Shown in pieces: positions 29,038 to 37,014 of a DNA stretch of 64,000 bases. Source of the stretch: Sphingobium sp. DEHP117 (GTDB lineage: Bacteria > Pseudomonadota > Alphaproteobacteria > Sphingomonadales > Sphingomonadaceae). Position numbers and translations under genes: made by a program. The notes beneath the pieces were generated by a model. It searched no databases and was not told where the DNA came from. It saw only the letters and a list, made by a program, of their open reading frames with translations. Positions within the stretch are counted from its first letter, which is position 1. Every line of letters begins with the position of its first letter. The stretch is from positions 349,001 through 413,000 of the forward strand of contig NZ_JAPFBJ010000002.1 of the NCBI RefSeq assembly GCF_030867385.1, given 5' to 3'.

Positions 29038-29858
29038 GCACCCGGATAGCGGGTGAGGAGATCCATTCCGGGCAGATAAGGCTCGCCCCGAAAGTTGACG
29101 GCGTTGCCGAAACGGGCGGAGCAGGTCGCCATCTGCTTGTCGCAACCTTCCGTTATGAGCGCGCGCGTGCCCACCGCCACCGGAAAGGCGGGAAGTTCGG
29201 ACAACGTCACACTGCCCCCATCATTGCCGACAATGCCCTGCGTCAGCCCGCAATTCTCACCTTCGATCCAGCGCAGCTGGCCAAAGACATAAGCGCCTAC
29301 CGAAAGCCCCCCGCCTGAAATGGTCGCCACTTCGGCGGTCATGCCACTGATGCTGACTTCGCGCCGGTGCCGGGCCAAATCGACCCAGCACGCACGGTCG
29401 CCCAATCTTGCGCGGCATCCGGGCGATGTTTCGGGCGCCACCGGCGCGGCCAGCACACCCGCAGGCCCGGTGAGCTCGGCGGAAAAGGCCTCGCCCTGCC
29501 GCTCCACCGCGCCCAGCGTACCGCGCATCAGCTCCAGCCACATGGCACCCGGCGCGGTCCATTCGGTCAGCGCCAGGCTCAGCTCCGCGGCATCCCATTT
29601 CCCGGCAGACAGGTCCGCCTCGCTGATCGCATCGCTGGATAGCGCACCCTTCAGCTCCATGCTCTCCGGGTCGAGCGCGATCCCCTTGTTGATGGCCGAA
29701 GGGATCATGCCCGGCGCGGCTGTATAGACCACACCGCCGATCGTCAGGTCGCGGTCATGGCTGGTGAGGCCGATCGTCACACCGTCGCGCCGCTCCAGCC
29801 GCCAGCAGAACGCAAAGGCGGCAAGCTCCTGCGCCAATATCGCGTCGAACGCGCTCAT
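29031..29858 (-). CDS. DUF2163 tail protein (GTA gp13-like)
   Basis: This 275-residue protein shows the DUF2163/BR0599 family pattern: TIGLTSHDRDLTIGGVVYTA near the N-terminus, a Cys-containing middle (SPGCRARLGDRACWVDLA), and ITEGCDKQMATCSARFGNAV near the end. In GTA particles this protein belongs to the tail hub. Its ATG overlaps the stop of the DUF2460 fusion by 4 bases (ATGA). Confidence 0.93.
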   Translation of the reverse strand: MSAFDAILAQELAAFAFCWRLERRDGVTIGLTSHDRDLTIGGVVYTAAPGMIPSAINKGIALDPESMELKGALSSDAISEADLSAGKWDAAELSLALTEWTAPGAMWLELMRGTLGAVERQGEAFSAELTGPAGVLAAPVAPETSPGCRARLGDRACWVDLARHRREVSISGMTAEVATISGGGLSVGAYVFGQLRWIEGENCGLTQGIVGNDGGSVTLSELPAFPVAVGTRALITEGCDKQMATCSARFGNAVNFRGEPYLPGMDLLTRYPGAN

Positions 29859-32173
29859 TCGCGGATCTCCACCAGCGGTACGGATGGCGCTTCACCCGCC
29901 GCGAAGGTCGCGCGGTTCACTTCCAGCGCATCCTCGGCAAACCGCACCGGCACATCGAAGCGGAACCCGGCGGTGAGGATCACGCCGCTCGCCGGGGCGA
30001 CATTGAACGAGATCATCCCGCCGCCCAGATGCTGCCATCCGGTTGTCAGCTCCACACCATTGGCGGCAATCCGGATCGTGCCCGCCACCGGCCGGGTGAT
30101 GCGCCGCTGCTGCGCCTCCGCCCCGCTGCCATAATATTTGGCAAGGGCGAACTGGCTGGTCGCGCCATCCCCGGTGCCGAGCTTCTGGTCGACCGGGCTG
30201 ACCGCCTGCCCCCACGGCGCGCTCTGATTGTCGAACGGGTCGGTAAAGCGAAACCCCCGCGCCGCGCCCCTGCGCGCCCGGAAAAAGTCGATCAGCGTCA
30301 CAAGATCGGCCTCGGAGCGCACGCCTGGCCCGGCATCGAACCGCAGCCGCGCGTCCGCCCAGTCGGATGAGCGCCGCTCATGGCCCGATATGCTCTCGAC
30401 CGTCTGGGTCGAAAACGCCGGGGTCACGCTCGCCTCCTTGCCGATGCTCAAGGGGAAGATCACATCGTCGAACGCCTGCATAGGCTCTCCTGCCAGACAG
30501 AAATAGGTGAAGCCGTCGCGCGCCACTTGGGGCAGCGCCCAGATGAACGTGCGCGCCACCCCGCGCGCCTCGCCGACACGCGCGGCTTTCTCGATCAGCG
30601 GCCATTGCGTTGCCGCATCCGCGCCCTGCAGCACGAACCCGGAGAGATAATGCTGCTCCGCCGCCGCATAGCCCAGCCGCGTGGTCGCGGCGGCCGCGCC
30701 AGCGGCAGAGAGCGCGCCATGCCCGCCCGTCACCCAGTCATAATCCTCGAGCTGCAAGACATCGAAGGCGGGCTTGGCCCAGCCAAGCGGCATGTTGGCG
30801 CGCTTCGCCTCGGGGGCTTGGCTGTCGAGCACCGTCGGCAGATAGGTGAGCAGATGCGTCTGGCATGCGGGCGCCGCCGCCTTCACGGCCGCAACCAGCG
30901 CTGCCGTCGAACTCGCCAGCAACGCCCCCGCCTGGTCAAGCAGCGCCGTCTGCGCACCGTTGAGCGACGCGCGGATATTCGGGATCGACACCGGATTGCC
31001 GCCAAAGGCCGCCTTCGCCGCTGCGTCATAGAGGCAGATGCGCCCGTCCGGCATCACCCACCACCACGGCTCACCCACCTGAAACTTCGGCGCAAGCCCC
31101 GCCGCTTGCCCAATCCCGATAAACGCCGCGCCGACCTGATGCAGATAGCCCATCGCCCCGCTCTGCGCAGGCGAAAGCAGTGTAGAAGGCGGAGACCAGC
31201 CGGTGAGCGCGGGCGATCCATCCTCCGCCCGCTGCTTCCAGTTGCCCCAGCAATGCTGATCGAGCAGCTCGTAAGACAGTGACCAGATAATGCCAAAGCC
31301 TTGTGTTTGCGCCCGCGCCGCAAAGTCCGCATGCCACGCGGCGCAGGGGCTGCACAGCACGCCGCCGTTCAAGCTCGCATAATAAGCGCCGCTATTGAGC
31401 TCGAGCCGGAAATAATGGCTCATGCCGACATAGTGCAGAATGTCACCGCGATATCCCAGCGCCCGGATTTGCCACAGCACGCGCTCGGGCGTCTGGTTAT
31501 AGGCGTCGTCATAGCCGGTAGCGATCGAAAGGCCATGTTCGGGCAGCATCGGGTCGCCGATCGACAGCACCGATCCGGAGCCGTCGCACGCGATGCCCGT
31601 CAGCTCGACCCAGCCTTCCTGCCCCAGCGGATATTGCGTGGTGCCGCCGTCATAGCCGGTCGGGACCAGCGAGATGAAGATGCGGTCGATGTCCCCCGCC
31701 CACACCGGGTCTGCCTCGGCAGGCAACAGGAAGCCACCGTTCAACGCATTGAAATCGATCGTGATATCGGCGTCGGTCGGCGAACCGCTCGCATAGTTCC
31801 ACAGCCGCACATACCAGCTGCGCGGCGCGCCGCCCGCGTCCCGCCCCTCGATCGTCAGCGTCGGGCCGTTGACGGCGTCCAGTTGCCTGATCCCGCTGCT
31901 GCGCCAATGAAAGCGCAGCTGACAATTGCGGAAGTCGCGGCGCGTCTCATAGGCGAGCAGCGGATGATCCCACTGGTCCTGCGCCTCCCAGATCAGCCCC
32001 GCCAGATCGCCCGACCCATAGAATACAGTGTCAACCCGCAAGGCATCGGGCGCAGTCGTCACCACGCTCGCCATCATCGGGCGCGGGAAGTTCACGGTCC
32101 AGAACGCGGGCGAGAAACGCTTGACGAACCCGCGCTCCTGCCCGCCGTCAGCGGACGCCAGCCAATATGCCAT
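29855..32173 (-). CDS. DUF2460 distal-tail protein fused to a large N-terminal domain (gp12-like)
   Basis: The product is 772 residues. The last ~205 residues are DUF2460 (TPAFSTQTVESISGHERRSS, FFRARRGAARGFRFTDPFDN), the GTA gp12 distal-tail domain. The first ~565 residues are an extra module with beta-rich start (TVNFPRPMMASVVTTAPDAL) and a possible TIM-barrel/glycoside-hydrolase-like part: YDDAYNQTPERVLWQIRALG, WSLSYELLDQHCWGNW, FQVGEPWWWVMPDG, with acidic residues in typical strand-end places. The hydrolase idea is inference. ATG 32173 begins MAYWLASADGGQERG; a start 12 codons earlier is possible. Confidence 0.85.
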   Translation of the reverse strand: MAYWLASADGGQERGFVKRFSPAFWTVNFPRPMMASVVTTAPDALRVDTVFYGSGDLAGLIWEAQDQWDHPLLAYETRRDFRNCQLRFHWRSSGIRQLDAVNGPTLTIEGRDAGGAPRSWYVRLWNYASGSPTDADITIDFNALNGGFLLPAEADPVWAGDIDRIFISLVPTGYDGGTTQYPLGQEGWVELTGIACDGSGSVLSIGDPMLPEHGLSIATGYDDAYNQTPERVLWQIRALGYRGDILHYVGMSHYFRLELNSGAYYASLNGGVLCSPCAAWHADFAARAQTQGFGIIWSLSYELLDQHCWGNWKQRAEDGSPALTGWSPPSTLLSPAQSGAMGYLHQVGAAFIGIGQAAGLAPKFQVGEPWWWVMPDGRICLYDAAAKAAFGGNPVSIPNIRASLNGAQTALLDQAGALLASSTAALVAAVKAAAPACQTHLLTYLPTVLDSQAPEAKRANMPLGWAKPAFDVLQLEDYDWVTGGHGALSAAGAAAATTRLGYAAAEQHYLSGFVLQGADAATQWPLIEKAARVGEARGVARTFIWALPQVARDGFTYFCLAGEPMQAFDDVIFPLSIGKEASVTPAFSTQTVESISGHERRSSDWADARLRFDAGPGVRSEADLVTLIDFFRARRGAARGFRFTDPFDNQSAPWGQAVSPVDQKLGTGDGATSQFALAKYYGSGAEAQQRRITRPVAGTIRIAANGVELTTGWQHLGGGMISFNVAPASGVILTAGFRFDVPVRFAEDALEVNRATFAAGEAPSVPLVEIRE

Positions 32174-32210
32174 GAAAGGAAATCCTCGGATTATCGGGCT
32201 CTCGCCCAAA

Positions 32211-32301
32211 GGAGATTTCGGTCAGGATGAGCCGAGAATGGCGGATTTCGAGAACTGGCGCACAGAAAGCCGTCTTTCGCAGGCCATCATGGGCGAAATC
32301 C
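32211..32301. repeat. Hairpin repeat B in the GTA-like cluster
   Basis: The left arm GAGATTTCGGTCAGGATGA (32212-32230) pairs with the right arm CATCATGGGCGAAATC (32285-32300) with few mismatches. The loop contains GAGCCGAGAATGGCGGATTT and CTTTCGCAGGCC, shared with repeats A and C. It fills the gap between the tape-measure-like and DUF2460 genes. Confidence 0.7.
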
Positions 32302-32870
32302 TATTCGGAGAGAGCACTACGGACATTCCTCGCAATCTGCCGGGAACTGCGCGCCAGCGCCTCCGGCGCGCCGCCCTGCGGCGCGTTGACGTTGATCGTC
32401 ACGCGCACGTCGCGCCCGCCCGCACCCGCGCCATTGGCAATGATACGCCCGCTGGAGGTAGGCACGAACAGCTCCGGCCCGTTTTCCCCAACGCGATAGG
32501 CGCGTCCCGGCGAAACCGGCCCGCCGGTCGCGCGCCCCGGCGCGCCGGCAAACACGGTGCCGATCGTGGATAGCACGCTGCCGATCAGGCCGCCGCCGCC
32601 GCCCGCCCCCGGTCCTCCCGCAGACATTGCGTTCGCCATGTCCTGCCCGATCTGGGTGAGCACCGCGAGCGCGATCCGCGCCAGATCCTCAAAGCCGAAC
32701 TTCCCGGTCCGGATCGCCCGCACGAGGCTGCCCTCGATCATGCGGCCCGCCTTCTCGGCGCTCTTGGCCAGCGGCCCCTCCATGCTGTCGCGCATCCCGG
32801 CGACATCGCGGGCAAAACCCTGCGTGTCGGCGCGCACCGCGATCACCAAGCGGTCGATTTCCTCATCCAT
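32301..32870 (-). CDS. Short tape-measure-like tail protein (GTA gp11-like)
   Basis: This 189-residue protein starts MDEEIDRLVIAVRADTQGFA, with a helical segment (residues 1-75) and a Gly-rich hydrophobic middle (AMSAGGPGAGGGGGLIGSVL). The C-terminus GENGPELFVPTSSGRIIANG is typical of tail tape-measure proteins. The small size matches GTA particles with short tails. The start overlaps the chaperone gene by 8 bases. Confidence 0.82.
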   Translation of the reverse strand: MDEEIDRLVIAVRADTQGFARDVAGMRDSMEGPLAKSAEKAGRMIEGSLVRAIRTGKFGFEDLARIALAVLTQIGQDMANAMSAGGPGAGGGGGLIGSVLSTIGTVFAGAPGRATGGPVSPGRAYRVGENGPELFVPTSSGRIIANGAGAGGRDVRVTINVNAPQGGAPEALARSSRQIARNVRSALSE

Positions 32871-33069
32871 CGGGAAACATCTCCTGCAATCGTGCCATGT
32901 CGGGCGCGGAGGGCGCATCCGGAACCGCCGCCCCCTCCAGCATCGCGCTGGCTACCGCTTCCATCTCGGCGGGCGTGGCGCTCCAGAACTGCTCTGCGCC
33001 CCAGCCCAGTTGCCAGCCCGCTACCCCCGCGAGCCTGAGCGCCACCGGGGCGAAGCGCTGCTCGCTCAT
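32863..33069 (-). CDS. Small tail assembly chaperone (GTA g10.1-like)
   Basis: The 68-residue protein (RFAPVALRLAGVAGWQLGWG, then QFWSATPAEMEAV) fits the small phage tail assembly chaperone family seen between GTA g10 and g11. It overlaps the genes on both sides (4 and 8 bases), so translation is coupled. Chaperones of this type hold the tape measure before tail polymerisation. Confidence 0.85.
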   Translation of the reverse strand: MSEQRFAPVALRLAGVAGWQLGWGAEQFWSATPAEMEAVASAMLEGAAVPDAPSAPDMARLQEMFPDG

Positions 33070-33386
33070 GCCCGGCCGGAGAGGATCTGGCCCAGCAGCA
33101 GCTTCAGCGCGGGCGTGGCCGCGGCAAGCCCCTGGGCCGCCACTGCTTCGCCCAGATCCTCGCGCGTCACTGCCTGCGGCCAGTCAAAGCGGCAATGCCA
33201 GAACAGGGCGACCAGCTCGCCAAGCTTCAGCCCGCCCGACGCCGCCCGCTCGACGAGTGCGAACAGCGGGCCAAGCTCCTCCTCGGCCGCCACCAGCGCG
33301 GAAAATGTCGGCCTGAGTATCAGCCGCTCACCGCGCACCAGCACGGATGCCTCGCCGCGCAGTGCATTTGCCGCGCGGGTCGTCAC
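33066..33386 (-). CDS. GTA-family tail assembly protein (gp10-like)
   Basis: This 106-residue protein starts at GTG and contains RGEASVLVRGERLILRPTFS and LGELVALFWHCRFDW, matching the gene-transfer-agent tail chaperone family. Its GTGA start overlaps the stop of the major tail protein gene. It probably works with the next small gene as a pair of tail chaperones. Confidence 0.85.
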   Translation of the reverse strand: MTTRAANALRGEASVLVRGERLILRPTFSALVAAEEELGPLFALVERAASGGLKLGELVALFWHCRFDWPQAVTREDLGEAVAAQGLAAATPALKLLLGQILSGRA

Positions 33387-33790
33387 AGGCTCACCACCAC
33401 GCCGGAGCTTTCGAGGCTGATCGTGTAGGTGCGCTCGCCATTATAATCGCCCGCATAGTCGAGGCGTGTGACGAGGAACTTGCCCTGCATGCGCTCTCCG
33501 CTCTCGAAGCTCAGCTCATAATCATCGATCACCCCTGCGAGCGCGCGGTTGCGGATGTTCACTTCTCCTGCCGAGCCGGTGAAGATACCGGCGGCCGAGA
33601 CGCTGACCGCGCGCACCCCCGCGCCGGACAGCAGCTCGCGCCAGCCGCCCGATCCCTTGTTGGTAATGTTCACCGCCTCACCGCTCACCGACAGCTGCGT
33701 CGTGCGCAGGCCCGCAATGGTGGTATAGGTCAGCGGCATATTGCCGTTTCCGATCTTCAGTAAAAACGCACTTCCTTTTTCGACGCTCAT
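33383..33790 (-). CDS. Major tail protein, TP901-1 type (GTA gp9-like)
   Basis: The 135-residue product begins MSVEKGSAFLLKIGNGNMPL and has the beta-rich tail-tube pattern (ITNKGSGGWRELLSGAGVRA, YELSFESGERMQGKFLVTRL). It would form the tail tube rings. It is the first gene after the opposite-strand insert at 33928-34233. Confidence 0.9.
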   Translation of the reverse strand: MSVEKGSAFLLKIGNGNMPLTYTTIAGLRTTQLSVSGEAVNITNKGSGGWRELLSGAGVRAVSVSAAGIFTGSAGEVNIRNRALAGVIDDYELSFESGERMQGKFLVTRLDYAGDYNGERTYTISLESSGVVVSL

Positions 33791-33820
33791 GGCGCACTGT
33801 TCCTTTCGTCAGTTGAGGTT

Positions 33821-33863
33821 CGGCACCGGTGCCGCGTTCGAAATTCGCGTGCGTGCGAATTTC
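33821..33863. repeat. Palindrome and hairpin between the major tail gene and the opposite-strand insert
   Basis: A 14-bp perfect palindrome CGGCACCGGTGCCG (33821-33834) is followed at once by 9-bp perfect arms GAAATTCGC (33840-33848) and GCGAATTTC (33855-33863). The site sits between two divergently read starts, so it could hold regulatory sites for both. It is not clearly the same family as repeats A-E. Confidence 0.6.
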
Positions 33864-33927
33864 ACTGAAAAAGGCCGCAAGGGCGTTAAGCTTTCATGCA
33901 GCCATTCTGGGGTATGGAGGGGTTGCT

Positions 33928-34233
33928 ATGATACTGGTTGCACTGATCTTCGCCGCAGCTACGCCTGCAGATGCCGTTCCCAAGGCACGGCAGGCCTATG
34001 CATCCTGCCTCAGCCAGTTCACCAACGACGCCGTGGACCGCAAGATGCCGAAGGAAGAGTTCGTCCCCGGCCTCAACGCCAAATGTGCTGACAAGGAAGC
34101 CAAATTTCGCGCCGCCCTCGTCGCCGCCAACCGGGCAGACGGCATGAGCGAAAAGGACTCCGCCGCCGACGCCGAGGACCAGGTGAAGGGCTATATCGAA
34201 CAGATGACGGACAACTTCGCCAGCGGCAATTGA
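33928..34233 (+). CDS. Small secreted protein of unknown function inserted in the GTA-like cluster
   Basis: This 101-residue protein starts at ATG 33928 behind a strong GGAGGGG site. It has a signal peptide (MILVALIFAAATPADA) and a mature helical part with two cysteines (Cys27, Cys53) and many charged residues. I do not recognise a named domain. It is the only plus-strand gene in the 16-kb cluster, with its own ribosome site and palindromes upstream, so it looks like an added cargo gene rather than a structural gene. A periplasmic location is inferred from the signal peptide. Confidence 0.7.
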   Translation: MILVALIFAAATPADAVPKARQAYASCLSQFTNDAVDRKMPKEEFVPGLNAKCADKEAKFRAALVAANRADGMSEKDSAADAEDQVKGYIEQMTDNFASGN

Positions 34234-34268
34234 GGACGGTCAGCTTTTCTCTGCCGAAGCAACAACGC

Positions 34269-34416
34269 AGATTTGCGTCAGGACGAGCCGAGAACGGCGG
34301 ATTTCGAGACCCTTGAAACGAGGCACGTGACTCGTTTCAACGCAGCGTACTTAAGGCACGTGAGCACCGGAAGCGCAGGAAGCGGGTGTTCGCAGGCCGT
34401 CATGGCACAAATCTCA
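34269..34416. repeat. Hairpin repeat C in the GTA-like cluster
   Basis: The left arm AGATTTGCGTCAGGACGAGCC and right arm GCCGTCATGGCACAAATCT (ending 34414) are near reverse complements. The loop holds a second hairpin TTGAAACGAG/CTCGTTTCAA (34313-34340) and a segment GTGAGCACCGGAAGCGCAG also found in repeat E. The right end overlaps the stop of the DUF3168 gene. Confidence 0.7.
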
Positions 34417-34809
34417 CGCCGCCAGCACCCTGACCCGATAATCCATCACCGCATTCCACCGCCCCGCGCCATTACGCAACAGGCGCGAGCGGGTCATCAC
34501 CAGGCTGCCCACGCGCCACGCGCCAACTGTGCCTGACAAACCCTGCACCGCCGCATCCACCAGCGGCATGATCGCGCCGATGCGGCTGTGGGTTTCGCGG
34601 TCGTCCTCGATCCCGATGCCGATGCGCAGCTCGCGCCCCGGTCTGTCCTTGGTCGCCCAGTCCGTGCCGATGCCCTCGCCCACGATCACCATCGGTGGAG
34701 TCGCCTTGTCCGGCGTGCCGTCATAGATGCGGTTGACCTGCGCACTGAGCGCGGCGTCAGCGCGCAACAGGGTGATCAGCGCCGCACGAATATCGACATC
34801 GGGGTTCAT
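34414..34809 (-). CDS. DUF3168 head-tail/tail terminator protein (GTA gp8-like)
   Basis: The 131-residue protein has the DUF3168 pattern: DIRAALITLLRADAALSAQV, RIYDGTPDKATPPMVIVGEG, and a final YRVRVLAA. It would act at the head-tail joint or tail end. Its start overlaps the stop of the preceding small gene by 4 bases (ATGA). Confidence 0.92.
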   Translation of the reverse strand: MNPDVDIRAALITLLRADAALSAQVNRIYDGTPDKATPPMVIVGEGIGTDWATKDRPGRELRIGIGIEDDRETHSRIGAIMPLVDAAVQGLSGTVGAWRVGSLVMTRSRLLRNGAGRWNAVMDYRVRVLAA

Positions 34810-35018
34810 AATGCCGTTCTCCCGATAATGCGCAGCGAAGCGTCCCTGATCCAGCGGTCGAGCAGCCGCCGCCCTTCGAGGACGACATCGTCCCCTTCCA
34901 CATGCGCGGAAATGCCCGGAAACGCGCCGGCCTCGTCCACGATGCCGCGCCGCCTCTGCACCGCACGCGCCTCGGCATGGCCGCGCGCCCTGTCGAGCAG
35001 AGCGTCGAGCGCGCTCAT
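34806..35018 (-). CDS. Small head-tail joining protein candidate (GTA g7 position)
   Basis: This 70-residue, highly charged protein begins MSALDALLDRARGHAEARAV and ends DRWIRDASLRIIGRTAL. It overlaps the g6-like gene and the DUF3168 gene by 4 bases each. By position it fills the GTA g7 slot (head closure), but it is shorter than the usual ~110 residues and I do not recognise a domain. The assignment is from gene order. Confidence 0.65.
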   Translation of the reverse strand: MSALDALLDRARGHAEARAVQRRRGIVDEAGAFPGISAHVEGDDVVLEGRRLLDRWIRDASLRIIGRTAL

Positions 35019-35557
35019 GCGATCCGCATCCTGCGCCACGGCCGCCACAGCGCGGTTACGATTGCGGGCGGCGGGTCGCTCTGTTCCCGCTCGGTGAAGA
35101 GATGCGCGGCGAGGCGCACGATGCCCTGCCGCAAGCCGTCCGGCAGGCTGGCCCAGTTGGCGGAGATGCCTGCCATCAGGTCCACCTCCAGCCGGGTTTC
35201 GGATCGGGACTGGCTGACGCGCACCCACCCGTCGCCATCGCCGCTGATGTCCACGGAATAAGCGCCCACCGCCAGCGCGCTCGCCGTGCCGTCCGCCGCG
35301 ATCGCCCGCGCCGCGCTGATCGCACTTACCGGGCAAACGCGCAGCCGCGTCCATTCGCTGCTGAGCGCCAGCCGTTCCACGCCGCTGCGCGCGAACATCG
35401 CCTGCGCGCAGAAGTCTTCCGCCATGCCGATGGCAGAGCGCATCAGCGCACCGATCGCCGCGTCGTCGGTCGCGGTTTCGATCCGCAACCAGGCCTTGGC
35501 CTCGGCAATACCCGCGTCGATAATTACTTGCGCCACCGCGCTCATTGTCACTGTCAT
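35015..35557 (-). CDS. Head-tail connector protein (GTA gp6-like)
   Basis: The 180-residue protein contains AEAKAWLRIETATDDAAIGA, LMRSAIGMAEDFCAQ and ASLPDGLRQGIVRLAAHLFT, matching phage gp6-like head-tail connectors that attach below the portal. ATG 35557 is used; ATG 35545 and 35581 are in frame. A terminator-like hairpin lies upstream, between it and the capsid gene. Confidence 0.88.
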   Translation of the reverse strand: MTVTMSAVAQVIIDAGIAEAKAWLRIETATDDAAIGALMRSAIGMAEDFCAQAMFARSGVERLALSSEWTRLRVCPVSAISAARAIAADGTASALAVGAYSVDISGDGDGWVRVSQSRSETRLEVDLMAGISANWASLPDGLRQGIVRLAAHLFTEREQSDPPPAIVTALWRPWRRMRIA

Positions 35558-35596
35558 GGCCTGCGCCCCCCACATGTCCACACGCTATCCCACAAC

Positions 35597-35630
35597 GAAA
35601 ACCCCTCCCACACGGGCATGCGGGAGGGGT
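35597..35630 (-). terminator. Terminator-like hairpin between capsid and connector genes
   Basis: On the minus strand, 9-bp perfect arms ACCCCTCCC (35601-35609, read in reverse) and GGGAGGGGT (35622-35630) are followed by TTTTCG. It fits a rho-independent terminator downstream of the capsid gene and could leave capsid mRNA in excess over downstream genes. Confidence 0.75.
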
Positions 35631-35667
35631 CAGTCAGGGAGATTGCCACGCACCATCCTGACGATAT

Positions 35668-35712
35668 GATTTGGCAAGTGGCAGCCTTCTCAAGCCGCCA
35701 TGGGCCAAATTC
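35668..35712. repeat. Hairpin repeat D in the GTA-like cluster
   Basis: The arms GATTTGGCAAGTGGCAGCCTT (35668-35688) and its imperfect complement ending 35712 form a compact stem-loop with almost no loop. It resembles repeats A-C in arm sequence (GATTTgGC, GCC). It lies just after the capsid stop codon. Confidence 0.65.
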
Positions 35713-35717
35713 GCGCT

Positions 35718-36860
35718 TCAGGAGACGCTGAACTTCATCAATTTAATAGCCTCGCTATTGACCACAGCGCCGCCCAGCCGCTTCACCGAATAGAAGTTCA
35801 CATAAGGCTTGTTGCTGTAGGGATCGCGCAGCACGCTGGTTTCGTTGCGCTCGGCGATCACATAGCCGTGGCGGAAGTTGCCGAACGCGATCGAGAGGCT
35901 GTTCGCCGCGATGTCCGGCATGTCCGCCGCTTCGATCACCGGATAGCCGAGCAGGGTGGCGGGCTGATCGGCGGCAAGCGCAGGTTGCCACATGAACGCG
36001 CCGTCCGATGTCTTGAACTTGCGGATCACGGCCAGCGTCGCCGCGTTCATCACCCAGGCCGCGCCCTGGCGGTAGGGGGCTTTCAGCGCATGAACGAGGT
36101 CGACCAGCTTGTCCTGCGGGTTGGTGGCGACAAAGCCGCCCGCCGCGCCTGCCGCGACATACTGGATCGTGCCGAACGCGCGGATGCTGTCCACCTCGTT
36201 GGTGGTGGTATAGGTCAAAAAGCCCTTGGGCTGGTTGGTGCCCGTGCCGTTGACGAACGCCGCCCCTTCCGCGCGGGCAAATTCCATCGCAATCTCGCCC
36301 GCAAGCCAGCTCTCGACATCGAACTGCGCATCGTCGAGCATCGCCTGGCTCGCCGACGGGTTGGCATAAAGGTCGCCCCATGGCGGCACGATCTCGCTGT
36401 AGGTCGGCGTGCCGGTCTCGGGCCGCGCGGCAGTTTCAGCCGCCCAGCCGGACGGCGTGCCGCCGGTCGTCACCAGCTTGCGGTAGCCTGCGGTGCCCAC
36501 CTTCACCACATTCGCGACCGAGCGGATCGGCGACGTTGCTTTCAGGAACGTCTCGATCATCGCGTCCAGCTCGCGCGGCACCGCATAGCCGCCGGACGCG
36601 GGCGTGGCGCCGGTGAAGCTCTTCAGCTCCAGCCCCGCCTCCATGCCATGGCGCAGATATTTGTCGACGAACGCCGCGCGGGCGGGGTCGATATCCGCGC
36701 CCTTCACCCCATCGAGCGCGGGGCGGATAATGGCGCTTCTCTGCGCGGCAGCCACCTGGCCTTTCAGCGCGGCGACATCTGCTTCAAGCGTCGAAATCTT
36801 GTCCGCCTGGGCGAGCGCATCAAAGCTCTCCTCCAGCGCATCGGCTTTCACTTCATACAT
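35718..36860 (-). CDS. HK97-type major capsid protein (GTA gp5-like)
   Basis: The 380-residue product starts MYEVKADALEESFDALAQAD behind AGGAGA. An N-terminal helical scaffold region (about 1-95) is probably removed by the prohead protease. The HK97 capsid fold follows, with GGYAVPRELDAMIETFLKA, EIVPPWGDLYANPSASQAML and FGNFRHGYVIAERNETSVL. It forms the particle head. A terminator-like hairpin and repeat D follow its stop. Confidence 0.95.
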   Translation of the reverse strand: MYEVKADALEESFDALAQADKISTLEADVAALKGQVAAAQRSAIIRPALDGVKGADIDPARAAFVDKYLRHGMEAGLELKSFTGATPASGGYAVPRELDAMIETFLKATSPIRSVANVVKVGTAGYRKLVTTGGTPSGWAAETAARPETGTPTYSEIVPPWGDLYANPSASQAMLDDAQFDVESWLAGEIAMEFARAEGAAFVNGTGTNQPKGFLTYTTTNEVDSIRAFGTIQYVAAGAAGGFVATNPQDKLVDLVHALKAPYRQGAAWVMNAATLAVIRKFKTSDGAFMWQPALAADQPATLLGYPVIEAADMPDIAANSLSIAFGNFRHGYVIAERNETSVLRDPYSNKPYVNFYSVKRLGGAVVNSEAIKLMKFSVS

Positions 36861-36893
36861 AGGCTTCTCCTGCTTTACCCGTTGACTCAAATG

Positions 36894-36998
36894 TCTCCGT
36901 TCGGTTCGAGCAGCATCGAGCGAAGCCGAGATGCGCCCGTCGAGAACCTTCTCGACCGCAATCTCGACAGGCTCGATCGCCGCTCGAAACGAACGGGA
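36894..36998. repeat. Hairpin repeat F upstream of the capsid gene
   Basis: A left arm of about 28 bases (36894-36921, core GTTCGGTTCGAGC) pairs imperfectly with the right arm 36971-36998 (core GCTCGAAACGAAC). A nested perfect hairpin GTCGAGAA/TTCTCGAC lies at 36940-36957. The core resembles widely scattered GTTCGTTTCGAGC-type repeats of sphingomonads (recollection). Confidence 0.7.
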
Positions 36999-37014
36999 TT
37001 TGCGAACTTCCTGT

